Source: Crotalaria pallida
Lineage: Eukaryota; Streptophyta; Magnoliopsida; Fabales; Fabaceae
Assembly: GCA_037953625.1 (NCBI GenBank)
Contig: CM075655.1
Coordinates: 80,627,501 to 80,691,500 of the forward strand
Length of the DNA stretch: 64,000 nucleotides
Reading direction: 5' to 3'
Part shown: positions 31,561 through 45,017 of the stretch, one piece after another
How positions within the stretch are numbered: position 1 is the first letter of the stretch
How the letters are laid out: each line of letters opens with the position of its first letter
Notes under the pieces: generated by a model
Seen by the model: the letters and a program-made list of their open reading frames with translations, nothing else
Told to the model about the DNA's origin: nothing
Database searches by the model: none
Made by a program: the position numbers and the translations under genes

Positions 31561-32765
31561 TTAAATGGGTCTACCAAAAATTGTTTCTTCACTTCCAACA
31601 ATTTAAATGGAGTTTCATTAACAAAGGGCTAACGTTGATCACGGTGGAATTATTTGAGAACTAAATTGTATTTTCCATATATTCAGGGACCATTGTAGTG
31701 TTGTCGAAAGTCTTTGACGAACAAAGTGGGTATATGCTAAATTATATTTTCCATGATGAAAATTAAGGTAATGCTACTTAGCAACTTAATGGCCGACATC
31801 TGTATCTCTGTTAGCGTTAACCGAGCTCAAGTAATATAGGATATAAGTGGTACAAGTCGCACATTTGGGATCAATTTGTATTTTTTAATTTTTAGAGGAC
31901 CATTTTTTGGTAATGTCGAAAATCTTTAGGTACCAAAGTGAATCTTTACTCAAAACCTATTATATAGTGAATCAATGAAATTGGGATAGTCTTCGATTGG
32001 TAGATATTATAAAACAAAAAAAATATGAGTGTCAAAGTTCTAAATTCGAATATAAATAAGAATGTCGACTAACGATAATTTTTTGCGGTCAAAATAATAC
32101 ATATCATCCACTAAGTAATTATGTCATAGTTGGGAACATTCATAACATGCCTGGCTTAGCCCTTCTAACAAAGGTTTCCTCCATATGCGAAACCCGAGCT
32201 AAACCTTTAATCCCAATAAATCTAGTAACCATACTTAGTAAGCTAGAACAATGAATTTATATGCAATGGCTAACAGGAAAGCAAATATTTTGTAAAAAGA
32301 GTAAATAAAGTCTCATAGAATAATGGAAACAACATAATGCTTTTTCAGTTTCGCTCTTCATTTGAAACTAGAGTAAAAATGAGTTGATTTGGTTACAAAA
32401 TTTTAGAGACTAAAATGAGACTACCAAAAACTGGTTATCCACTTCCATCAATTTAAAAGGAGATTTGTTAACTAATGGAATAATGTGGGTCACGGTTGAA
32501 TTGTTTGAGGAATAAACTGTATTTTCGACATTTCATTAACCATTGCAGTACAATGGAAAATCTGTAGGAATTGAAATTGGTCTTTACTTAATTGTATTTT
32601 ACATTGTAGAAATTAGGGCATTGTCACGTAAAGACTCAATAGCCCACGTGAGTATGTAACCGTGTTAACATTAACAACGCCTAACTATGTTGAGACTATG
32701 GTGGTACACGACTGATTTTTTGGGGACCGATTTGTATTTTTTTTCCTTTTTTATGAATCACTTTG
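31561..32765 (+). repeat. two diverged ~350-bp direct copies, 840 bp apart
   Basis: Copy 1 at about 31561-31910 and copy 2 at about 32400-32765 share words in the same order: CTACCAAAAA, CACTTCCA, CAATTTAAA, ATCACGGT/GTCACGGT, GAATT(A/G)TTTGAG, TTGTATTTT, and a late CATTTTTTGG/CACTTTGG. This looks like a worn dispersed or tandem repeat with a spacer. No function is visible. 32766-33458 is plain AT-rich DNA. Confidence 0.6.
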
Positions 32766-33473
32766 GTATTGTTAACAACTTTTAGGAGTCTAATTGTGTG
32801 GAGCCTTACTCTTGAGTTTTTATAAAAACAACTATTTTTTCAAAGTTTCAAAAGCTAAGTTTTGAAAAGACTAACGCTAACTATGATAAAAGTGAAAAAC
32901 TATACTTTAGAGAAATTCTAATAGCATTTTGAAAGTCTTGCATGCACACATCCTTTTTAAATTTTTTAACTTAAAGTTCTCAAATTGTTGTTACACTCTT
33001 CATCTTCAATCTCCATCACATCTGTCTTCTTTTCGATAATTTTCATCCTTCATTTCACACATCTAAACTCTCTTTTCCTTCACACACACCCAAACTGCAA
33101 CTCTATGTGAAGAACACAATCATAATCTCAACTATCAAATGCATAAAAAAGGTGATATGGAATTAGTCGTGTATACATCTCACTATCTGACTAAAACAAA
33201 GAAGAATTCATGAATTCATTTCATCATGCAATATGTTTTAGGGATGCGATTTGAGTGTGTGAGACGAGGGATGAAAATGGAGAAAAAGGCAGATATGAAT
33301 ATATGATGGAGATTGAAGATGATGAGGGTAGTGGTAATTTTAGAACTTTAGGTGCAGTAATTATATAAAAAGTTGGGTGCAAGCAAGATTTTCAAGATGT
33401 TACTTCCAATGTTCCTTAATAGAAGTCTTTTATTAACGTTGCGATAAATAAATTAAGGATTGTAATTAATACG

Positions 33474-35583
33474 TTTTTTTCGGTAATAGAAAAAATTCAT
33501 TACCAACGAGCAAAATTCAGAAACAATAACAAAAGGTCATATGCGCAAGCCTTGCCACCTTCTAGGAAGGGTTCAACACTTGTGCAAATGCCTGAAACCA
33601 AAGGCTATTTTGCCACCTTCTATGAAGGGTTCAAAACAACCAGAGGCCAAAATAAATAATAACTAGAGTTCCTGCCTAATTCTATCAACTAAAATATTAT
33701 TATTCTTCCAATCTACAAAATTAGGAAAAATAAAATTAATCCTATGAGCAATCTCTCCTAATAATACTGAAAATAAGATGCAAGCTTCTGTTCTGGTTCT
33801 TAAAAGAGTGTGATGATTCCTTTACCCCCATATGTGATAAATCAATGCTGCAAACATAGCAAAAACACATTTGCGGCGGACTTATCCTTGAAAGCATGAC
33901 AGATCCACCTTGTCCAGTTATGATACTTGTAAGGATACCTGTCAATTCCTATTCAGCAGAGGATAGACATAAACAAGGAATATTCATAAAACATAACCTG
34001 TCCAGAGTTTGGAGCTTCCCAAGTGTGGCAAGCCATGCAATAAAACAATGTTTTTGTACATTCACACTGTTCCAAACCATTCTATGCAAAGGAAAGATAT
34101 CTTGCTGGTTTTTAAGAAATAAGTAACCACTTTGACCGTGTACATATCATCCTGAGTCCTACTCCACGTATCATTACATAATCCTAGCTTTAATTTATCT
34201 CTGATTTTTAGAATCTGCTTCCATTGCCATCCAGATCCCTGAGATGAGTTGCATTGCTAGAAGTCTTGCTCCTTTATATAAACCGAATGCATCCCTCTCA
34301 CCCATAGCGTATCCTTCTTCATAGCCAAATCCCAGACCTGCTTGCCAATAGCTGCAAGATTCCAAGTGCAACTATCCTTGATGCTCAGCCCTCCATGCTT
34401 TCTGGATTTACAAACAGAATCCCAAGCAACATTAGCTGAATAATGACCTGTTTCCTGCTTCCCCAAAGAAAACCTCTGCAAATCTTCTCAATTTCAAGCA
34501 ACACAGTTTTCGAAATAATAAAAACAGTAGCCCAATAAGAATGCAAACTCATAAGCACTGAGTTTATAAGACAACACCTGCCTTGATACGACAAATTCCT
34601 GGTTTTCCATAAATTTATCCTCTTAGTCACCTTATCTACTAGAAGATGACAAGTAGAAACAGACCATTTCTTAGCAGATAGGGGTAGACCAAGATATCTA
34701 AAAGGAAAACCCCCTTCTGAAAACCAGTAATCTCAATAAGATCCTCTTTCTGTGCTGAGGAATACCTGCCATAAAAATTGAGGACTTCTCATTGCTAGCA
34801 TGCAGACCTGAAATATTGGAAAAATTCTCAAAAACCTGCATCAGAATGTTAACACTAGCAGGATGCCCTTTACAAGCCTCATCTCTTTACATAAAGGATG
34901 AAACCTGAAATTCCTATGATAAGAAGCATGCTGCAAGATTGTAGTCAAAATTTCCATAGACAGAACAAAAATAAGTGGGAAAATAGGATCTCCCTGTCTG
35001 ATTCCTCTAGACCCTGTAAACGAGCAAGACTGCTAGCCATTCAACACAATAGAATATGTCAAAGTTGTTATACAAGACATTATCCATCCACTAAACTTCT
35101 CAGGAAACCTGTAAGAAACAAGCATTTGCTCAATAAACCTCCAGCTCAAAGTATCATAAGCCTTCCTGATATCAATCATCATTAAACATCTAGGTGATAT
35201 CCTGCGCCTCCCATACAGCTTAAGCAAGTCCTGAGTAATGAGGATATTATGCACAATGCTCCTATCTTTAACAAAAGCTGTTTGGTTATCCTGTACAATA
35301 CTAGGCAAATCACAATTAAGTCTAATACAAAGGATCTTAGTAATGCATTTATAAACAGAATTACAGTACGCTATAGGCCTAAAGTGTTTAACATTACAAG
35401 GACAATCAAAGTTAGGAATCATAACCAAATTAGCTTGGTTAATCTCCCTCAACATTCTTCCAGATTGGAAAAACTCCTTGACCGCAGCACAGATATCATC
35501 ACTGACAATCTCCCAGACCTTCTTAAAAAAAACCCGAATCATACTCGTCTGGACCAGGTGACTTATCTTGATGAATAGAAAAC
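33474..35583 (-). mobile_element. 5'-truncated LINE (L1-type) with 15-bp TSD
   Basis: A 2.1-kb minus-strand non-LTR retrotransposon. Target duplications ATTGTAATTAATACG (33459-33473) and ATTGTAATTAATATG (35584-35598) match at 14 of 15 bases. The 3' end is a short A-run (the T-run at 33474-33480 on the plus strand). It keeps the second half of ORF2: part of RT, then a C-terminal zf-RVT-like region around 34250-34500 (WQWKQILKIRDKLKLG). The endonuclease and most of RT's upstream part are missing, as after incomplete reverse transcription. Many stops and indels show it is dead. Confidence 0.88.
34250..35542 (-). pseudogene. LINE ORF2 fragment: reverse transcriptase lacking its catalytic box
   Basis: From 35542 the frame reads EINQANLVMIPNFDCP, FRPIAYCNSVYKCITKILC, RSIVHNILITQDLLK and MIDIRKAYDTLSW (first catalytic Asp), then after a TAG near 35030 continues GIRQGDPIFPLIFVL. 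The FADD box that should follow is absent: the text runs from FRFHPLCKEMRL straight to GHPASVNILMQVFENFSNI, a deletion of about 20 residues together with a frame change. Further stops follow. The fragment cannot be an active RT. Confidence 0.85.
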
Positions 35584-35888
35584 ATTGTAATTAATATGTT
35601 GGTTTGTGTTAAATTTGTGTGTTTTTTTAAATTGTTTACCCTTTACTATCCCCTATAATTAATTTCTCACTCATTATAATGGTGGAATTGAAAGGAAAAA
35701 ACACAATAAATGTTGCATTGATTTTGTAAAAAAAAAAAAACCTTATTATGAAAGAAATTCTTTAATAAGGTTTTTTTTTCAGGAATGGAAAGGATAATAA
35801 AATTTCTCTAAACTTTGTAACATAACTCAATGTGAGGTAAAATTAAGATTTGTTTTAAAAGAATGACTTAAATATCAAAATGGTTTCA

Positions 35889-36268
35889 GTAAATAATGAC
35901 TTCTTTGAAATTGGTTCATGCATTTACAAAGCGTTTTGGTTTTGGTCCCTTTTGTTAAATGTGAATGGAAAACGCCGAAAATGTAATATATTATATTCTA
36001 TAACCAATTAAGGATGATATTCTTGCATTAATTATTAAGGGTAAAAAGACAACTTTCATTACATAAGAGAACCAATTAAAAAACTATGACAGTAGAGGGA
36101 CCAAAACCTATCAAATCTAATAATTGAGGGACCAAAACAAACTACCAACATAATTATGGGGACCAAAATTTAACAGAAATGACCAAAACCAAAACGTTTA
36201 GTAAATGCAGGGACCAAAACCAAAATAAAAATATTGCAGAGGTCAATTTCAAAAGAGTCAATATTTAC
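35889..36268. mobile_element. foldback/MITE-like inverted repeat
   Basis: GTAAATAATGACTTCTTTGA at the left and, inverted, GTAAATATTGACTCTTTTGA at the right, continuing inward with repeated GTTTTGGTTTTGGTCCCT on both arms. The arms are imperfect over more than 80 bp. 'GGTCCCT' words of this kind occur in legume MITEs. No clear target duplication was found. Confidence 0.55.
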
Positions 36269-37237
36269 GGGAATTGTTTTCATATCTAAGCCTAAAAGAA
36301 TTATCATTTTCATAATACTATGTGAAAAACTATAAGTTTAATTCAAAAGTCACTAATATCTTATTATAGAAGAATCAAATTAAGAGAATCTACATTCAGT
36401 TTTGTCAAAGAACAAATTGTCAAAATATAAAATAATGGTTCTCTTACTATTAACTTTTAAGGTTGAAGATAAGTTTTTAAATATGAATGTATTTTCTTAA
36501 AATGTTAAAAATATAATATTTTTGAATTTTTTAAGTTATAGTTCTCCATAAAAATTCATTCAATTTGAAGGTGTTTATCCTCGGCTTTCGTTAAGAAAAT
36601 CCATTAAAAAAACTAAAAAGAACATATTGATTACATGAAGGTCTCAATTATCTTTATTTAAAATTTGTAATTAGTTTATTGTACTCATGTTTAAGAGAAA
36701 AAAACATTACTACTTTTCTTATTAACTACATTTGGTAAGGAAATTTTTGTCATTCTATGTCTTGTCCTATTCGATATAGAGTTAATTGATGGTATTAGAA
36801 TACTATATATTTTGTGTGCATGTGAAAAGGATTAGATGTTAGGACGAGTTGATAATGACTATGCCGTGAAAAAATCCCATTGTCTTAAAAACATGATTTT
36901 CGGATAGCTGAGGTGCAACTATATCATCCGGTTCATACTCCTAAGGTTAGCATAGTAGCTCCCTAACGCGTGCACTCGAGGTAATGAACTTGGATACTCA
37001 CAAATGGTTGCTGACACAGAAGAAAAGAAATGAAGAAATCAAAGAGATATATATGAACTAGAAAAACAAAGGCTAAGGGATATATTGGTTTCTCATTCTA
37101 TCTTCAACCAGTGCCAAAATGACATTATATAGCCCAACACATGCATTGCAATGGCTATAAAATTATGGCCAATAAAATGCAATAAAAGGGCTATCGAGAA
37201 ACGGCTAAAAAATGGGCCATTAAGACTGCAAAGGCTA
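36269..37237. other. AT-rich intergenic DNA, no gene seen
   Basis: No paired ends, sustained frame or RNA gene recognised. Confidence 0.5.
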
Positions 37238-37246
37238 TGAATTGAG

Positions 37247-38285
37247 AGAAATTATTTTATCACCCCACTTATATATAATGTCACCCCAATACTATAAAAT
37301 ATCCCAATTTTACCATTTTTATTAAAAAAATTTCTTCCTTCCATTTTCTTTCTTCTTAATTTCTCCCCTTTTCCATTTTCTTCTCTCCCCCCTCCACTCC
37401 TAAACCCTTTTCCCCTTTAAAACTCTTCATATCATCTAATACTTTAGTCATGAGGATGGTTTTCCTAATTTGAAAAGCGAGTCAATTTAGCTAGATAGGA
37501 GAAAGAAAACTCATTGCATGGCAAAATCCATTGATATGAGAAACGCAACAGCTAGAACACACAAAAAAAATTTTGAATCTCTATCACACGTACTCCATTT
37601 TTGAAACATTTCATGTTACTTTGCGCGATCGGAAAGTGGTCTTAAGACAATAAAAACATCAGGTCGTAAGGGTTGCTTATGACTTGCAAGTCGTAAGCAC
37701 CACTTACAACCTACAAGTCACTCGGTGTTTTTTGTATATTTAAGTTGAGGTCATAAGGGGTGTTTACATTTTGCTTGCATGTCGTAAGCAAACCTTAAGA
37801 CCTGGTGTTTTTTCTTCTGGTCATAAGACTAGTTCACGATCGTGAAGTAACATGAAACGTTTTCTAGCTAGCTATATCCTATGCTCATTTCTAGTGATAA
37901 TTTCCATGGGTACATATAAAATAGCCAACTCTATAAATTATCTTGCACGTCAATGCAACATATTTTATCATATTAGATGCAGCGAATGAAGTTATATTTC
38001 CCCTTGCCTTTCTTATACAAAGCCAATATGGTTTGACACACAAACTTTGGACTTTTGTCAACGGTGAAGTATGTATGATAGAAATTTGATTGATAGAGGT
38101 GAAGGTATTGATAAAGATGAAGTGTTTTAGATGATAATGATATGAAGGATTTTAGAAATGATAAAGAGTTTTAAGGTGGAGGGGAAAAAGGAAGAGAAAA
38201 GATAATTCGAGTAAAATGGATAAAATTGGAATATTTTGAAAATATGGGGTGGCATTATGTGACAATGGGTGGCAAAATAATTTGT
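37247..38285. mobile_element. Mutator-like MITE, ~1 kb, long inverted ends
   Basis: The left end AGAAATTATTTTATCACCCC and the inverted right end ACAAATTATTTTGCCACCCA continue as imperfect arms of about 80 bp (AATGTCACCCC / AATGCCACCCC). The 9 bases outside, TGAATTGAG and CGAATTAAA, match at 6 of 9 with only transitions between them, which fits an old 9-bp Mutator-type duplication. No transposase. A separate long hairpin lies inside. Confidence 0.55.
37601..37863. repeat. ~105-bp-arm hairpin inside the Mutator-like MITE
   Basis: Left arm TTGAAACATTTCATGTTACT... and inverted right arm ...AACGTTTCATGTTACTTC pair over most of 105 bases, including CAGGTCGTAAGG against CAGGTCTTAAGG. A transcript would form a long imperfect hairpin of the kind processed to small RNAs; such processing is inference. 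Confidence 0.7.
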
Positions 38286-40028
38286 CCGAATTAAAAACGT
38301 GGGAAAAAGTAAAAAACCGTTAGCGAATGACCTTCCAAAAAGAGAACTCGTAAACCAGGTGTAACATCCCGAATTTTAATTCCCAGAATAATTAGAATAA
38401 TAAACAGCTTAGGAAAATGAAAATTATGTTCAAGTATAATTGAGGTGATGGATTAGGACCAAATTTAGTGCTATGAAGTCGTTAGATAATTTTAGCAAAG
38501 AAATAGAGGTTGAATGAGGGAAAACGAGTGTTAGAACCGACGTTTTTGGTGTTTTAAATACGTTATAATAAGAAATTAAAAATAAAATATTGACAACTCT
38601 AAACACAAATTCCACCGTTCGATGTGAATATTAGTAGGTAGGGAAGCTTTCTTTCCAATTTGAGTAAGATCCGACGGGTAACAAAGAAGTTATGGCACTT
38701 TGAAGTGCAAAGGAATAAAAGAAAATAAAAAGAAGCAGTGCACTAACCGGTTAGTCATTTCACTAACTGGTTATCGCGCGTCAGACCAGAAAAGAAAAGG
38801 TCTTGGAGGGCACGAAATTGCCTTTAAGTGGCAAGCTTCTTGGGCAAGCTTTGGCCATCATACACTCACAAGTCAAACCCTATTTCCTCCATTGCAAAAA
38901 GCTCTCTCTTCCTCTTGATTTCTTCTTCTTCCTCATCTCCAAGCTCACCACCATCATCTCCACTATCCTCATCATCATCATCACCCTCTCCACCTTGCTT
39001 TCTCTCTCAAGCCATGGCCATGTGTTAGGGTTCAAGAGCTTCATCACCCCTTCTTGATTTTCATCATCCCAAGATCTAGGTGAGTTGGATTCAAACTTTC
39101 GTCCTCTCCTCCTTCACGATTACACGAATTTTCACCCTCATCTCTAACTATTTTTACCTCTTTTGTTTCATGGTTCTCTCTCTCTCTCTCTCCTCCATAG
39201 ATTTTGAATCTCTCTCTCTCTACACCAAGGCTAGGTAGAATCAAGCTCTCATCCTCACTCCCACTACATATTTGAAGCCAATTTGTTGGAGGCTCAAAAG
39301 GGGATTTTAAAGGGTTAGGGTTTGGTACACCCTTCTCTCTCCAGAAGGTTAAGGTAAGAGGGTTATATTACCTTTATTTAGGACATGATTTCTAGGTTGT
39401 TTATAGTGACAGCTAAGAATAGAAAAGATTAATTATGAGATTAAACAATACGGTAATTGATGTTGACAATAAGTTAAGAATGAAAATAAAGAAAATGGAT
39501 CCACTTGAATGTTGTGAACGTATGTGTTTTACGATGATGTTTGTGATGTGTGTAATTATTATGAGATTTTTAAATGACGGATGTAACACCCCAATTTGGA
39601 ATCCCAATTTTCACTAAAAATTTGCGCCATTATTTTTTTTATAAAAACATTATATTATTCGAAAAGGGTTTGCACATTATTCTAACACTATCTTAGTTTC
39701 CAAAATTTCAACTTAGTTTTTAAAGCAATTTCCAAAAACATTTCTTTCTTAACTTGATTGTATGAAAACATTTTCTTTTGACTTAATTTCCAAAATGAAG
39801 TGTCACGTCATCACTATAATTCATTTACCGAAATGCGATAGTATAATTGCGGAAAATAATTTCATTCATAAATTGATCCATCATAAATTGTTTCGGCATA
39901 AAAGCCATTATCCTCAAAATAACAATAATAAAAGATAAAAATAAATCCCACATTGGGTTACATAGTTATCAGAGGGTATTGTCGTCCTTGACTCATAAAC
40001 AAAAACCATACACTACTACAAGCCAACA

Positions 40029-40355
40029 CTACTCATCGTCTTCTGGATTCTCTGCTGGGTCTTCTTCCGGATCTTCTTCTGGATCTTCCTCTGGATCCTC
40101 CTCGGGGTCCTCTTCCTCATCAATATTTTTGTCGACAGGTGGTACATTATGATGAAAATCCCTAGGTCCACTCGGCATAAAGTCTCTCAGCAGAAAACGA
40201 ATCTCAACACGGTCAGTAGCTACTCCACGAAGCACATGGTCTCTGTCCACAAAATTGAGTCTTGTCGGCCCCTCCCAGATCCATCCATTTGCTGTCCTAA
40301 CCCACTGTCCTCCCGCCCAAGGGGACATCACCAATCGTAGCACTCGGTCCGCCAT
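40029..40355 (-). CDS. 108-codon frame inside the element 3 LTR, acidic DPEE-repeat tail
   Basis: An intact frame starting at the ATG immediately after a splice-acceptor-like GGTAAACTTTAG. It begins MADRVLRLVMSPWAGGQWVR, has a Trp-rich segment (TANGWIWEGPTRLNFVDRDH) and VEIRFLLRDFMPSGPRD, then an acidic C-terminus made of EEDP repeats, ending at TGA 40029. GC content is higher than in the surrounding DNA. No membrane segment or known catalytic motif. I do not recognise the family. The element 4 LTR has a frame in the same structural position with the same plan: Trp/aromatic first, acidic last. A retrotransposon accessory peptide or an unusual leader peptide are both possible. Confidence 0.5.
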   Translation of the reverse strand: MADRVLRLVMSPWAGGQWVRTANGWIWEGPTRLNFVDRDHVLRGVATDRVEIRFLLRDFMPSGPRDFHHNVPPVDKNIDEEEDPEEDPEEDPEEDPEEDPAENPEDDE

Positions 40356-43300
40356 CTAAAGTTTACCATAGAAACAAGTACATAGAAGAGAAGAGAGAGA
40401 GAATTAGCGATCAAACGAACAATGTCGTCGACGGCATGGGCTTATGCCATGGATCGCACTAGAACCAAACACATACAATCAGAATACAACATTAACTTTC
40501 CATGATTCACCACATCATATCATTATCACTTTTATATTAATAACTCATCATTATCACCACTTAACATCTTTACTTGAGGATTTCATTCTCATAAAACTTT
40601 CCATTAATGTCTTTCATAACCATCAATGATTTAGGGAGGGAAATCATTGAGGTAAGGGGGTAGATTAGCTCACACGATACATCTTCTCCTTCAATATTCA
40701 TCCACGTCCTAGTTCGGAAAGCAGATGGGATGCACAGGAATCCTAACCATGTTGACATCGAAGCCAAAGGGTACGTACTGGCTGGAATCACGCCTTGATG
40801 GCCAGCAAAACAAAATATCATTTCATAATTTCCCCAACTTACAAAAACGATGGCTTCTAGTCCCATTCAGATTCCCTCTACACCATCTAAGATTTGCTCA
40901 AGGGGGCGACAGCTCTATCCCTAGTTCCGGTTGCAGTCCTCGCTACGATCAACGCTCGCCAGGGACCTTGATCATTGTAACCTCGTCCTACCTAGGGAAG
41001 CGCTCTTAGGCTTCTTGACGTTTCACCGTCCTTGCCCTCCCCTATCGCAATCACCACTTGGAGGGATGCCCGACCTCCAAGTATACCGTATCTTTCCTCT
41101 CGACTACTTCTCTCTCAACGCGTAGTTAGAAAGGATTTAAGCTCAGAGTCTTTTAAGTCTTTTATTAACTTAGTTTGGTCGACCCATTCTAAGCCTCGCT
41201 TCTGACGGGCCTCGACCCCTAAGGGACCACAGCAAACACCTCCTATAGTACAGTGGATTCCACAAGACATGAAACCACAGCAAAGTCATTCACGTGGCCA
41301 GTCACTTAAGGGGATATAATAAAGTCATTGTTCCGCTTGCACCATCACTGTACACTAACAACGATTCTCAAATTTCCACAAGATTCAATTAATCATTCCT
41401 CATAATTTCTTCCATAATAATACTTCCAAAATATTCCAAGCCTTTCCACAAGAATAACCATTTCAATATACATATCAAAAATAATTATCCATAAATCAGT
41501 ATATTCTCAATCATTCATAATTCCATTTGATCCTTAATCCACATAATCTCTTTATCATTCCACAGTAAATAAATAGGATCACATATCACATATCATATCC
41601 AATAAATCAGACAAATAATATAAAGTTATTGTCGCAGTGTAGACGACTAAATACCCACAATCAATTGTCGTCTCGCATACGAACAAATAACCTCGGATTC
41701 CGACTTTTGAGATGGTCGAAATCGTCCTAATGTTACCATGGTGCCATTGTGTCTTAAGATGGCTACTCTCTCACCTTGAGATGCAGCTAAAGAATTTGCA
41801 TCTGCTTGATTAGAAATCGCGTTAACTGCTTCCACACGAGAACCTTAAACAATTTGATACAAATAATTTAACAACTCAACTCTAAATTTAGTAAAGAACT
41901 TTTTACCAAAACTTAACATAATAATAAACTTTCCTTTATTTTAAAAAGTACTTGGTACCTCTTAAAAATACGAAAATAGCATCAGTAGCTCAAAACCTTA
42001 TTGAAAAATCAAAAACAGACTACTGTATCAGAAAAATCACTTTTTCTTTTTAGCTTTTAAATCATGAAAACCCATTCCAAATGTAATATAATTTTTAAAA
42101 CATAATCATAACATCTTAAAAATAAATCTTAATTTTTCCTTTATTAAAAATTTCATTTTTAAGCATCTTATAACAACTACCATTTCCAGACTATTCATAC
42201 AGCATGAATTAGAAGTACTCATCTTTGATGCAACATTTAAATCAATCCAAGAAAAATTTGCATAATCATACATTCATACTATAAACACATATAATTCAAT
42301 TAGAATATAAACTCAAGTATTCAAAGTTCAAAATAATTTTTTTCTCTATCGTCAATGAAATTAAATCACAGACTATATACTGTACACAGAAAATTCACTT
42401 TTAAATATCAGTACATTCATATTATACATCCAAACTTCTACTACATAACATCACCTATTTATCACATCATCACAATTTTCTACACTTAATCAAATCACAT
42501 AGACAATATATATTTTTTTACAGCTTAGACTCTTAATTCCCAAAAATCATTTTTCTTTCAAACAGTTAATCAGAAAAATATGCCACTTCTTCCTAAAGTT
42601 TAAAAACATACTCTACTATAAAAATATCTCAAAGTTTGACAAAATAAACTTGCTGGACAGCCACCCAAACAAGTTGCATTTACTCACAAATTTCATCATA
42701 ATTAAAGTTCTAACACCTATATACAAAGAACTAAGAACCATAACTCAAAACAAATCCATACTTAGAAAAATAGTTATATTTTCTAATTTATATCAAGTCT
42801 GGACAACAACTTGATTTTCCAGAAAATTAATAATCTCATTCATTTAAAAACTTTCTTTTTCACACTATAAACTACACTAAACACATAGGCACATAAGCAT
42901 ATTATAATTACACATAAAAACATCATTTTACATTTCATATATCCTCATGCCCATAAAATTTTCCAGAATATAAATAAATTCCAAAAATTATTAACTTTTA
43001 TAAACATCAATGGTTATTTCATGAAATCACTTCAAGAATTTAAGATATACACACCACATAATTACATATACACTTAGAAAAATTACAACAACATACCTAC
43101 CATATATCAATAAAAATTTCGGTCATTTTATCATGATAAAAATAGTAACCAAAATTATTTTCACATAATCAATCATTTAAACCTTATAATCAGTGACTAA
43201 CTATTAAGAATAAAGAATCACTCATGCACATAAACATTCAACAATTATACAAATTTTATTATTATTTCATGTACCTCACGGTTCATACAGTGAGTAAAAA

Positions 43301-43876
43301 TAAATTTTTGCCAAATTTCCAAATCAAGTTTTGTTGATTCATTAGAGGGTTATTTCTCTTAAAAATTCATGACTAAACCTCAAACAATCATTATCAATGC
43401 AAAATTTCAAAAATCACTTAAACATTTTTATATGATTGCAAATCAAATTTTCCATGCCCTTATTTCTCTCTAAGAAATTCGTCCATCATAAGGAAATAAA
43501 AAGGGAAAACTTTGTTTCTTTAAACCACTTTATAAGTCCCTTTTTAATCCTTATTCATATGAACATGAACAAAATTTACAAATACTTAGAACAATTTAAA
43601 AACTTGCATTTTTTGAATTTATGAAATAGGAATAGTTCTAAGAACATAACTTCACTGTTAGAAGGAGATTTCTCAAGAATGAAAACTTAAAACAAAATCA
43701 GAAGAATAAACTATCAGTTAATAGAAATACCTTTCTCTTAAGCAAAGCAAAAATTAAAAAGACTTCTCTGATACTCCTCTCTTCCTCACGCCTCCTTCTG
43801 CTAGTGCTAGGGTTCTTCCACAATTTTTTCTCTTAGATTTTGGTTGAATGAAAGTGTTAACAAAGGCTTTGGAAGG

Positions 43877-43891
43877 CTCTATTTATAGGAT
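43877..43891 (-). promoter_or_regulatory. TATA box of element 3
   Basis: Minus-strand CCTATAAATAGAGCC, an excellent plant TATA box, followed about 30 bases on by ACACTTTCATTCAACC as the likely transcript start. The leader runs to the donor at 43730. Confidence 0.7.
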
Positions 43892-44990
43892 AAAATTTTT
43901 AGGTCTTCTCATCCCCACCTAGATGAGTCACACGACTAAGAGGGAGTAATCTATCCCTAGGAATTTGTTTTTGGCACTTAATGATAGTCTATAAAATTCC
44001 TCTTCAATTAATCCTAGCCTACAAGTTCCATGCACTTCTTAATTCCCAAAATAATCACATGATGGAAATCAGAATACTCCCCCCCATACCCTTTAATCTG
44101 GATGGTGCATTCATGCACAAAGAGGGAGAAAAATTTTGCATTCAACCTAGATTTAAATCATCACACTTTCCACCAATCACCTAATTTCTTCTAATTTAAA
44201 AAAAGACATTAAAATGAAGTAAAAATAAAATTTTGGACGGTGGACCTATATAAAACTCCAGAAATGTATTTTTGTTTTCAAAATAAAATACACTTGAGTC
44301 AAAAGGTCATTAATTGTTTCTTTAAATAACATTTTCAAGTTTTAGAACACATAATTCGTACTGTATTGTCTCAGCAGTAAAAATTTGAAAAAACCAAAAT
44401 TAAATTCAAAACTTTAAATTTTCATAATCTAGATTTCGAAACGATTGTTTTGACATATCATGTGTAATTTTTGGACTTACGGTTTGAAAGTTATGAATTT
44501 TTGATGTCCTAAGATCATTTCCTTCAAAAATACACTTCATAAGCTTTCAAATAAATTTATAATTTAAAAAATACGAAAATATATTTTATTTGGACGGTGT
44601 AGCCAATCAGGGGTTTTAAAAATACATTTTCTATCCACATAAAAGTATTTTTGAGTCAAAGAGTTATTAAATGCATTAAAACCACATCTTCACACTTAAA
44701 ACTCAAAAATTCGTTCAGTACTGTAGCAGTGATAAAATTTCGAAAACTCCAAAATAAAAATCAAAGCTTTTCATTTTCATAATCTACACTTCGATACGGT
44801 CGTTTTGATATATCATTTGTAATTTTTCGACGTATGGTTTAAAAGATATGAATTTCTGAAGATAGAACACCTTAATCCTTCAAAAGCATTTCATTTTCTA
44901 AGATCATTTAAATCAACTACTATACCTTAAAAATATTCCATTCTAAGAATATAATTAAAATACATGAGAGAAAACATTGGTATGCATATG

Positions 44991-45017
44991 TATATGATAT
45001 ATATATATATATACCAC

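Noticed and set aside
40010..40030. CACTACTACAAGCC as a CACTA transposon end
   Set aside because: No inverted partner and no 3-bp duplication; it lies inside element 3.
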